From: Clostridia bacterium
GTDB taxonomy: Bacteria; Bacillota; Clostridia; Christensenellales; UBA3700
Direction of reading: 5' to 3'
Assembly (NCBI GenBank): GCA_029067255.1
Contig: JAIEEW010000212.1
Coordinates: 1 to 7,676 of the forward strand
DNA length: 7,676 nucleotides
Positions within the stretch are counted from its first letter, which is position 1, and each line of letters opens with the position of its first letter. This document shows positions 1 through 5,860 of this stretch, in pieces. The position numbers and the translations under genes are program-made. The notes beneath the pieces are model-generated. The model was not told where the DNA came from. It did no database searches and saw nothing but the letters and a program-made list of their open reading frames with translations.

Positions 1-2
1 GT

Positions 3-116
3 TTGGATTATTGTCCGTATCAAATCGCAACAAACTTCGCCGAATTGTTCAGTAAAACACTCATATACGCATATTTTCGAACTCAAACGGCAATAAAGGA
101 TTTCTCACCAGCGTGA
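3..116 (+). CDS. Possible 3' end of an upstream gene (partial, unrecognised)
   Basis: This frame is open from the window edge to a TGA at 114-116 and would encode 37 residues ending AIKDFSPA. I do not recognise it. Its stop lies 7 nt before the -35 box of the next operon, which suits a gene end. It is the longest of the three + frames here; the other two close at 53-55 and 94-96. No - strand start codon in this stretch gives more than about 14 codons. The fragment is too short to judge by codon use, and the stretch may simply be non-coding. Confidence 0.22.
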   Translation: MDYCPYQIATNFAELFSKTLIYAYFRTQTAIKDFSPA

Positions 117-123
117 AAAGGAC

Positions 124-152
124 TTGATATTTGATCGCTTTTACTATATAAT
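124..152 (+). promoter_or_regulatory. Sigma-A-type promoter of the acyltransferase operon
   Basis: TTGATA (124-129) and a perfect TATAAT (147-152) are separated by exactly 17 bp. Transcription would start near 158-160, only about 14 nt before the ATG at 173, so the leader holds little more than the ribosome binding site AGGAG (162-166, 6 nt from the start codon). The short leader leaves no room for a riboswitch or attenuator, so any control would have to act at initiation. No clear operator palindrome overlaps the boxes. Confidence 0.8.
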
Positions 153-172
153 GAAAATATTAGGAGATTTTT

Positions 173-1447
173 ATGAAAAACGCAATGTTTGATAAGGAAT
201 GGTTCAAACTCGACAACGCGGCAAAGATTTATCCTGCGGCGAGAAGTTCGAGATGGAACGCGGTTTTCCGCATGGCGGTCGTAATGAAAGAAGAAGTCCG
301 CCCGGACATTCTTCAACAAGCGCTAGACGACGTTATAGATAGATTTCCCACTTTCAGAGTTACTTTGAAAAAAGGATTTTTTTGGTATTACTTTCAATTT
401 ATCAACGAAAAGCCGAAGATACAGGAAGAAAAAAACTTCCCCTGCTCTATGATGAGATTATCGGGAAGGGGTTACGTTTTTAGAGTACTTTATCATTCGC
501 ACCGTATATCTGTGGAAGTATTTCACTCTATCACTGACGGAACAGGCAATATAACTTTTCTTAAAACGTTGGTAGCGAGATATTGCGAACTTTGCGGAGC
601 GACCATAAAGGATTACGGCGATATGCTGCACTACGAAGACGATCCGACGCCGGAAGAAGTCGAAGATTCTTTTGCCAGATATATAGACAAAGAAAAGGGA
701 ACGCTTCCCCGAACCGAAGCCAAAGCGTATCAGATAAAATGCCAAAGAGAAAAAAGGGGCATACTCAACGTTACGCAGGGAAGCATGCCTTTCGAACAAC
801 TTCACAAGGCAGCAAAGTCGTTTGGCTGTACGGTCAATACTTATTTGACCGCCGTACTCGCTTACGCGGTGCTCAATAGACAACTTTATGAGAAAAGACC
901 TAAAAAGCGACCTGTAAGGATTCAGGTCCCCATCAACCTGCGTAAAATGTTTCCGTCGGTTACGCTCAGGAATTTTGCAGGATATTACAATACCACTATT
1001 CAACCCGTTGAACAGACTTTTGAAGAAGTGGTAAAGGAACTTGACGCTCAACTCAAAGAAAAAATCACGCCTGAGTACTGTCAAAAGTTTATAAACTCCA
1101 ACGTATCGTTGGAAAAAAATCCGATAATACGCGTAGCGCCGAGATTTCTCAAAACGCTGTTTATGAACATGTCTTTCTATATGGTAGGCGAGAATTTGAT
1201 GTCGTGTACTTTCAGCAATATAGGCAACGTGGTTACGCCTGAAGAACTTTACGATTATATCGACAGATTTGAATTCGTTATCGGTCCGCAAAAATATATG
1301 AACCACGTCATGACCTGCGCTTCCTACAACGGAACAAGCGTAATTTCTTTCTCGCGTACGGCGAAAGATCCTATACTCGAACGCGACTTCTTTGCCGTAC
1401 TGGAAAAACACGGTATCGACGTCAGCGTCAACAGCAACCGGAGGTAA
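173..1447 (+). CDS. Condensation-fold acyltransferase (alcohol acetyltransferase-like)
   Basis: This 424-residue protein belongs to the chloramphenicol-acetyltransferase/NRPS-condensation superfamily, in the branch often labelled alcohol acetyltransferase in Clostridia. The catalytic HxxxDG motif is intact as HSITDG at residues 118-123, so an active acyl-CoA-dependent (or carrier-dependent) acyltransferase is likely. Its acceptor cannot be read from sequence. A second conserved block, VPINLRKMFPSVTLRNF, lies at 252-268, where the second half of the fold starts. SNIGNV (348-353) resembles the conserved SN(L/I)G segment near the floor loop of this superfamily. Length fits a single two-lobed domain with no carrier or adenylation domain, which argues against an NRPS. 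No signal peptide or membrane helix is visible, so it is probably cytosolic. The ATG at 173 is supported by AGGAG 6 nt upstream. It is followed after 2 nt by a DUF6320-type membrane protein, and the two are surely co-transcribed. Confidence 0.85.
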   Translation: MKNAMFDKEWFKLDNAAKIYPAARSSRWNAVFRMAVVMKEEVRPDILQQALDDVIDRFPTFRVTLKKGFFWYYFQFINEKPKIQEEKNFPCSMMRLSGRGYVFRVLYHSHRISVEVFHSITDGTGNITFLKTLVARYCELCGATIKDYGDMLHYEDDPTPEEVEDSFARYIDKEKGTLPRTEAKAYQIKCQREKRGILNVTQGSMPFEQLHKAAKSFGCTVNTYLTAVLAYAVLNRQLYEKRPKKRPVRIQVPINLRKMFPSVTLRNFAGYYNTTIQPVEQTFEEVVKELDAQLKEKITPEYCQKFINSNVSLEKNPIIRVAPRFLKTLFMNMSFYMVGENLMSCTFSNIGNVVTPEELYDYIDRFEFVIGPQKYMNHVMTCASYNGTSVISFSRTAKDPILERDFFAVLEKHGIDVSVNSNRR

Positions 1448-1449
1448 TT

Positions 1450-2118
1450 ATGAATAATTGTCGAAGATGCGGCGTCCATGTGGACGAAAGTTTGGGCAAC
1501 TGCCCGCTTTGCGGCGCATTTGTAAGCGAAACTACTACTCAATCGATATACGATTATCCGCAAATAGATTTCAAAACGCGCCGTCAACTTTTTTATAAGA
1601 TAAGTATGTTTATAACGGTGTTTACCATAGCGCTCGTATGCGCGATAAATCTTGCGGTCAACCGTACCGTATCATGGTCGTTGCACGTTATATTCGGCTT
1701 TGCGCTTTTATGGCTTGCGGTAGGAAGATCAACCAGAAAAAATTTCAACGTTAGAAAACATCTTACCTGGGACTTCTCCGCCGTTATCGCGCTTTTGTTT
1801 TATATCAATATATGGACGTCAAAACTTGCTAATCCATGGGCGTTTACGCTCGGCGCGCCGATAGTAGTACTGACGTGGGCGACGGTGTTGGAAATACTTA
1901 CTTTTGCCCATAAAGGCGGAAGAAGTAATTACCAGATAGCGTTGACGAAACTTTTCGTATTTTCGCTTATATGCATAGGTATTTCGTTTATATGGCTAAA
2001 AACCTGCGGTTGGGGATGGATAGTCTGCGCAGCCAGAGGATTCGTTGACGTACTTGCGCTCTCTTTCTTCGCGAAAGACTCATATTTCTCGGAATTGAAA
2101 AAACGCTTGCACGTCTAG
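1450..2118 (+). CDS. Zinc-ribbon six-helix membrane protein (DUF6320-like)
   Basis: This 222-residue protein starts with a rubredoxin-like zinc ribbon: Cys4-x2-Cys7 and Cys18-x2-Cys21, the second pair within NCPLCG. A short linker leads to six predicted membrane segments at about 51-70, 74-92, 107-122, 130-150, 164-183 and 186-207, ending in a basic tail (KKRLHV). The layout matches the family I know as DUF6320, which has no established function and in Clostridia often sits next to alcohol-acetyltransferase-like proteins. Its GGAGG (1440-1444) lies over the last codons of the acyltransferase gene, 5 nt before the ATG, so translation is probably coupled. A plausible inference is that it recruits the acyltransferase to the membrane, or handles its substrate or product there. 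The sequence itself shows only the topology and the metal site. A strong terminator follows. Confidence 0.8.
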   Translation: MNNCRRCGVHVDESLGNCPLCGAFVSETTTQSIYDYPQIDFKTRRQLFYKISMFITVFTIALVCAINLAVNRTVSWSLHVIFGFALLWLAVGRSTRKNFNVRKHLTWDFSAVIALLFYINIWTSKLANPWAFTLGAPIVVLTWATVLEILTFAHKGGRSNYQIALTKLFVFSLICIGISFIWLKTCGWGWIVCAARGFVDVLALSFFAKDSYFSELKKRLHV

Positions 2119-2173
2119 TATTATTCGCAGATAAAGCATGTAAAAGCATATTTTACGTCGACTTAATAAAATT

Positions 2174-2208
2174 AAAAAGTCCCGTCGCATAGCAAAGCGG
2201 GACTTTTT
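2174..2208 (+). terminator. Intrinsic terminator of the acyltransferase/DUF6320 operon
   Basis: AAAAAGTCCCG (2174-2184) pairs perfectly with CGGGACTTTTT (2198-2208), an 11-bp stem with a 13-nt loop. The right arm ends in five Ts. The A-tract on the left arm means it could also stop transcription from the other strand. It lies 56 nt past the DUF6320 stop codon. Confidence 0.9.
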
Positions 2209-2250
2209 CTTAGATTGTCTTGTCAAAAAACTAACCGCTTAAATTAGATA

Positions 2251-2353
2251 TTTTGACTCCGCTGTCGCTACGCTCAATATGACAGGTAAAAAGCGTTTTT
2301 CCGTTCGCTCAATATGACGGTAGGATAGCATTTGTTTTCTCTCAACATGACAG
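2251..2353 (-). repeat. Three decaying copies of a TGTCATATTGAGCG-type short repeat
   Basis: Read on the + strand, a 13-base core occurs three times: CTCAATATGACAG (2273-2285), CTCAATATGACGG (2308-2320) and CTCAACATGACAG (2341-2353), spaced 35 and 33 bases apart. On the - strand it reads TGTCATATTGAG, followed in the copies at 2273 and 2308 by CG and G/A-rich sequence. The copy at 2251-2285 is longest and extends into AGCGACAGCGGAGTCAAAAT-like sequence. It resembles the TGTCATTCTGAGCG-type interspersed repeats I know from intergenic DNA of many bacteria. That resemblance is from memory, not from a search. No ORF or terminal inverted repeat is associated. Confidence 0.6.
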
Positions 2354-2393
2354 TTCATAGAAACTTACAAAGACTAATACTCTATCGTATACA

Positions 2394-2427
2394 AAATCGC
2401 CGACGCATTAAAAAGCGTCGGCGATTT
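2394..2427 (-). terminator. Terminator of the LRR protein gene
   Basis: AAATCGCCGACGC (2394-2406) and GCGTCGGCGATTT (2415-2427) form a perfect 13-bp stem with an 8-nt loop, starting 19 nt beyond the stop codon of the - strand LRR gene. On the - strand the stem ends in TTT and is followed by TGT. On the + strand it is followed by T-rich sequence (TATATTTATTC), so it may be bidirectional and back up the + strand terminator at 2174-2208. Confidence 0.85.
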
Positions 2428-2446
2428 ATATTTATTCTTTTATTTA

Positions 2447-4105
2447 TTAGTCAACTGAAGATGCCCAACCTACGTATATGCCGTCTGCCGCAAGTGCGGA
2501 TTCGAAATCCGACTTTTCGCTTTCAGTAGCGTTTACCGATATGAGTATCATTACTTCAACTTCGGGCGAACCGTCTGTCTTTTTATTGAAACTTGTCTTT
2601 GCCCATTCCCACTCTACCGACTCGATATAGGTCGTTAAGAAATCTTCGCTTTCATAGAAAAGATATTCTCCGAGAGTTTTTACCGTCTTAGGCAAACGCA
2701 TATCTTCAAACGCAACGCCTGCAAACGCATACGATTTGATATGAGTTATCGTATCGATTTGGTTTCCGTTTATATCGTTGAATCTAAACGCGCTTCCGCC
2801 GGAATTAGACGACGTCTTATCGTACGAGCCGAAATACGCGTATACAACCGAGCCGTCCGCGTTGGTAAGCAAACCGTGATCGTAAGTGTTGCTTGACGAA
2901 GACTTTTTGAATTCCTGCAACTCGGTAATAGCGAAGTATTCGTTTTCAGAATTTACTTCTATGGAATATCTCGAATAAGTCGCGTTGTTAGTATATATCG
3001 CAAACGCTCCTTCCCCTATCTCTTCTACGTTTTTGCCTATGACAAAATCTTTGCTGTAAAGAAGTCTTGTGCAACCCATAAACGCTTTTGCCGGAATAGA
3101 CTTAATGGATTCGGGCAACACAATCGACGAAAGATACGTACAATCTTGAAATACTCCTTCACCAAAAGTTTCGAGTACAGAGCCGTCTTCAAACTCCACG
3201 GTTGAAAGCGATGTCGTACTCATAAACGCGTTTGCCCCTACCGACTTGACGGTCGCAGGGAACTTGAACTGCGTAAAGTTGCTGGTAATATTAGCGAAAG
3301 CCTTGTCGCCTATATTCACGAGATGCTTGAATTCAAGCGGATAACTCGAATTGGATCTCAATTTTGTATTTTGGAACGCGTTGTTGCCGATCGTAGCAAC
3401 TTCGCAGTCTTCTTCTAGCGTGAGTTCGGTAAACGCGGTCGCTTTATAGAAAGCCTCGTTTCCGACCTTCTCCAACGCTTTATTGAAGTAAGCGCCTATC
3501 AAAGCCGTGCAATTTTCAAAAGCGTTTGCGCCGATTTCCAAAAGTCCGCTCGGCATATAGAATATCTCTTCGTCTATTGCATTTTCGCCGTCAGTGGAAT
3601 ACTCTTCGCTATTATAGGCGAATATAAGCGAAGTACAATCGTAGAACGCTTTATCCCCTATATTCGTAACGCTGTCGGGTATTATTACTCTGGTAAGAGC
3701 CTTACAGCCGCTGAACGCGCCTTCGGGAATTACTTTCAATCCGTCGGGCAGAACTACCGTTTTCAAAGCCGTCATATCTTTGAACGCTTCATTTTCAAGA
3801 CTGAACGCCGAAGACGTTGTCTTCACGGTAATTTTTTCTATCGCGCTCGCCTTAGACGAGAACGCGCCTTTGGCGATAGCGACAACTCTGTTGCCCCTAA
3901 CTCTGTCGGGAACAACGACTTCCTTTTCGTCGCCGTCATAACCCGTTATCGTCGCTCTAGATCCATTGAGAGTATAGGAAAATCCGCCCGAGTATTCGGA
4001 CAAGCGTCCCGTATTGACGATAAGTCCTATCACCGTACCCAAAGACGCCAAAGCCAACACGAATACTGCGACTACGACAATAATTTGTTTTGTCTTGTTG
4101 TTCAT
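2447..4105 (-). CDS. Membrane-anchored BspA-type leucine-rich-repeat surface protein
   Basis: This 552-residue protein has a short basic start (MNNKTKQ) and one hydrophobic helix at about 8-30, most likely an uncleaved anchor or signal that places the rest outside the cell. From about residue 80 to 485 it carries some 14 LRR_5 (BspA/TpLRR) units, recognised by the recurring I-G-x-x-A-F-x-x-C/x-x-x-L pattern, for example NIGDKAFYDCTSL and EIGANAFENCTAL. One longer spacer unit (IEVNSENEYFAI followed by GLLTNADGSVVYAYF) is typical of these proteins, where a repeat is replaced by a 'value' segment. The last 60 or so residues are not LRR and end in WASSVD; there is no LPXTG or SLH anchor. BspA-type repeats mediate protein or host-surface binding in some bacteria, but the ligand here is unknown. 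I chose the ATG at 4105 (GAGG at 4111-4114, 5 nt away) over an upstream TTG at 4132 that has no ribosome binding site. Confidence 0.88.
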   Translation of the reverse strand: MNNKTKQIIVVVAVFVLALASLGTVIGLIVNTGRLSEYSGGFSYTLNGSRATITGYDGDEKEVVVPDRVRGNRVVAIAKGAFSSKASAIEKITVKTTSSAFSLENEAFKDMTALKTVVLPDGLKVIPEGAFSGCKALTRVIIPDSVTNIGDKAFYDCTSLIFAYNSEEYSTDGENAIDEEIFYMPSGLLEIGANAFENCTALIGAYFNKALEKVGNEAFYKATAFTELTLEEDCEVATIGNNAFQNTKLRSNSSYPLEFKHLVNIGDKAFANITSNFTQFKFPATVKSVGANAFMSTTSLSTVEFEDGSVLETFGEGVFQDCTYLSSIVLPESIKSIPAKAFMGCTRLLYSKDFVIGKNVEEIGEGAFAIYTNNATYSRYSIEVNSENEYFAITELQEFKKSSSSNTYDHGLLTNADGSVVYAYFGSYDKTSSNSGGSAFRFNDINGNQIDTITHIKSYAFAGVAFEDMRLPKTVKTLGEYLFYESEDFLTTYIESVEWEWAKTSFNKKTDGSPEVEVMILISVNATESEKSDFESALAADGIYVGWASSVD

Positions 4106-4142
4106 ATCTACCTCATAAAAGTACTTCTGCAATTATATTCTG

Positions 4143-4181
4143 TCAGTCCGAAAAGCGGCGGACGGATATATATAATATCAT
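4143..4181 (-). CDS. Possible 12-codon leader ORF upstream of the LRR gene
   Basis: Just inside the predicted LRR transcript, an AGAGGTGG Shine-Dalgarno sequence (4187-4194) lies 5 nt before an ATG (4179-4181). It opens a 12-codon frame encoding MILYISVRRFSD and ending in TGA (4143-4145). The frame differs from that of the LRR gene, whose start is 37 nt further on. This ribosome binding site is better than that of the LRR gene. A 5-bp hairpin (4146-4163) spans the second half of the frame. It could be a regulatory leader peptide or chance; length alone gives no support. Confidence 0.35.
   Translation of the reverse strand: MILYISVRRFSD
4146..4163 (-). promoter_or_regulatory. Small GC hairpin in the LRR-gene leader
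   Basis: GTCCG (4146-4150) pairs with CGGAC (4159-4163) around an 8-nt loop. It is the only GC-rich island in an otherwise AT-rich leader and ends 1 nt before the TGA of the possible leader ORF. No T-run follows, so it is not an intrinsic terminator. A translating ribosome would disrupt it. Confidence 0.35.
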
Positions 4182-4203
4182 TATTGCCACCTCTCGTTTT
4201 TAT

Positions 4204-4232
4204 ATTATAGCATACAGTCAAATAAATTACAA
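4204..4232 (-). promoter_or_regulatory. Extended -10 promoter of the LRR gene
   Basis: On the - strand TTGTAA (4232-4227) and TATAAT (4209-4204) are 17 bp apart, and TGC directly precedes TATAAT, giving an extended -10. Transcription would start near 4197, leaving a leader of about 92 nt before the LRR start codon. The flanks are very AT-rich, which could act as an UP-like element. The promoter lies between the end of the flavoprotein operon and the LRR gene, so the LRR gene has its own start even if some read-through arrives. Confidence 0.72.
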
Positions 4233-4244
4233 TAAATAATTTTT

Positions 4245-4260
4245 ATATTATAAATAATAT
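4245..4260 (-). other. AT-only inverted repeat after the flavoprotein operon
   Basis: ATATTA (4245-4250) and TAATAT (4255-4260) can pair around a 4-nt loop, 13 nt beyond the COG2509 stop codon, and A/T-rich sequence follows on the - strand. The stem has no G-C pair, so it is at best a weak terminator. No better terminator separates the flavoprotein operon from the LRR gene promoter. Confidence 0.25.
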
Positions 4261-4273
4261 GCCCTACGTAATT

Positions 4274-5860
4274 TCAACGTTTGGACGCGTTTTCGATAAG
4301 TTTGAGCGCAACGTTGATGCCGTCCACAGCCGCGGACGTTATTCCGCCGGCGTATCCCGCTCCTTCTCCGCAAGGCATAAGTCCTGCAATAGAACTGTTT
4401 CCGTTTTCGTCGCGAACTATTCTTACCGGCGAAGAAGATCTGCTTTCAACGCCCGTAAGCAACGCGTCGGGATGAGCGAAACCGCGTAATTTTTTATCAA
4501 AAACACCGACCGCTTTTCCTATGCTTTCAATGACGTAATCAGGAAGACATTCGCGAAGATCGGCAAACTCCGCGCCGAGCGGATAAGTCGGCTGAACTTC
4601 GCCCAAACGATTCGTTATCTTGCCCGCCAACAAATCTTCATAACGCTGACACGGCGCTTTGTACGAATTCGACAGAGCGAAAGCCGCTCTCTCGTATCTG
4701 CGCTGAAACTCAACGCCCGCCAAAGGATCGGCGCTTCCGAAATCCTGCGGAGTTACACCGACAAGCAAAGCGCTGTTGGAATTTACTCCGTCGCGAGCGA
4801 AATAACTCATACCGTTGGTTACTACCGCGTTTTTCTCGGAAGTGGCCGGCATAACGTAACCGCCGGGACACATACAAAAAGTATAACACGATCTGCCGTT
4901 GTCAAGATGAGTGGCAAGCGAATACGTAGCGGGGGGAAGATTGAGCGTATCTCCGTACTGCGCTCTATCCGTATTTTTTTGCAAATGCTCTATTCTCACG
5001 CCTATAGAGAAAGGCTTAGCCTGCATAAGAACTTTGGACGAAAGCATTTCAAACGTATCTCTCGCGCTGTGTCCTATCGCAAGTATGCAATGATCGCAAT
5101 CCACGCTCCACAGTCCTTTGTCAGGATTTTGTACCGTTATTGACGTTATTCTGCCGTCTTTTGTCTTTACGTCTACAAGTTGGGAATCGAAATATACTTC
5201 GCCGCCCAAAGCGATTATATCGCGTCGTACGTTTTCAACTACTTGCGTGAGTTTATCTGTTCCTATATGCGGTTTCGCGTCATACGCGATCTGCTCGGGA
5301 GCGCCATACTTGACCAACTCTCCCAACACGACGTTGATTTTTTGAGAACCTATACCCGTATTGAGTTTTCCGTCAGAGAAAGTTCCCGCTCCGCCTTCGC
5401 CAAACTGGATATTGCTTTGCGTATCCAAAATGCCGTCGGATATAAACTTTTCCACGCTCTTCTTTCTCTCTTCCACGCATTTCCCGCGCTCGAATATCAT
5501 CGGTTTCAATCCCGCCTTCGCAAGAGCAAGACCCGCAAACAGTCCCGCAGGTCCCGCGCCGATTATCACAGGCGGCTTGTCCAAAGGTTTTGTTTCGGGA
5601 ATTATTCCGTCAAGAGAATTTATCGGCGGAACGTAAACCGTCGCTTTTTTATTGCGAGCGAGATACTTGCTTTCTCCGCGCAGTCCCACGCCGAGAGTCA
5701 AAACGTAATGTATCTTGCTTTTATCCCTGCAATCCAGCGATTTTTTTATTATCTTATATTCCGTTACTTCTTCAGGAGATATTCTGAGAGAACCGGCAAG
5801 TTGTCTTTCCAAATCCAACTGCGTATAATTTGCGGGAAGTTTCAACTGTACTTTTATCAT
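4274..5860 (-). CDS. COG2509-type FAD-dependent dehydrogenase, function unknown
   Basis: This 528-residue flavoprotein has the architecture of the COG2509 'uncharacterised FAD-dependent dehydrogenase' family. Its N-terminal ~90 residues form a small domain specific to that family. A Rossmann FAD site follows: VIIGAGPAG (98-106) with the acidic ribose-binding Glu in FERG (123-126). Next are the block GEGGAGTFSDGKLNT (154-168), the cysteine-containing CMCPGGYV, and the C-terminal FAD-closing block GEGAGYAGGITSAAVDG (498-514). The substrate is unknown for the family; no membrane segment or signal peptide is seen. The ATG at 5860 overlaps the TGA of the upstream flavoprotein gene by 4 nt (ATGA), with GGGGA a few bases before it inside that gene. 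The reading frame is open upstream to 6025, but that extension is arginine-rich and lies inside the neighbouring gene, so I rejected it. The length is normal for the family. Confidence 0.88.
   Translation of the reverse strand: MIKVQLKLPANYTQLDLERQLAGSLRISPEEVTEYKIIKKSLDCRDKSKIHYVLTLGVGLRGESKYLARNKKATVYVPPINSLDGIIPETKPLDKPPVIIGAGPAGLFAGLALAKAGLKPMIFERGKCVEERKKSVEKFISDGILDTQSNIQFGEGGAGTFSDGKLNTGIGSQKINVVLGELVKYGAPEQIAYDAKPHIGTDKLTQVVENVRRDIIALGGEVYFDSQLVDVKTKDGRITSITVQNPDKGLWSVDCDHCILAIGHSARDTFEMLSSKVLMQAKPFSIGVRIEHLQKNTDRAQYGDTLNLPPATYSLATHLDNGRSCYTFCMCPGGYVMPATSEKNAVVTNGMSYFARDGVNSNSALLVGVTPQDFGSADPLAGVEFQRRYERAAFALSNSYKAPCQRYEDLLAGKITNRLGEVQPTYPLGAEFADLRECLPDYVIESIGKAVGVFDKKLRGFAHPDALLTGVESRSSSPVRIVRDENGNSSIAGLMPCGEGAGYAGGITSAAVDGINVALKLIENASKR

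Noticed and set aside
101..120. Small hairpin TTTCTCAC/GTGAAAAG as terminator of an upstream gene
   Set aside because: It has only four continuous pairs, one mismatch and no T-run after it, so it is too weak to call.
458..1411. Long - strand open frame (317 codons) opposite the acyltransferase gene
   Set aside because: It is rich in Arg, Tyr and Phe with no recognisable domain, and lies wholly antisense to a gene with a clear catalytic motif, promoter and ribosome binding site.
2251..2353. CRISPR array
   Set aside because: It has only three imperfect 13-base cores, no conserved repeat length or unique spacers of constant size, and no cas gene nearby.
2332..2529. 65-codon + strand frame across the convergent junction
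   Set aside because: It runs through the repeat array and terminator hairpin into the LRR gene, has very basic composition and lacks a ribosome binding site.
4106..4132. TTG start nine codons upstream of the LRR protein ATG
   Set aside because: It has no Shine-Dalgarno sequence, whereas the internal ATG has GAGG at good spacing and starts with the expected basic residues before the membrane helix.
4132..4137. Second TATAAT on the - strand, closer to the LRR start
   Set aside because: No -35-like hexamer is found at 16-18 bp (CGCCGC at 17), and the upstream extended -10 promoter is far better.
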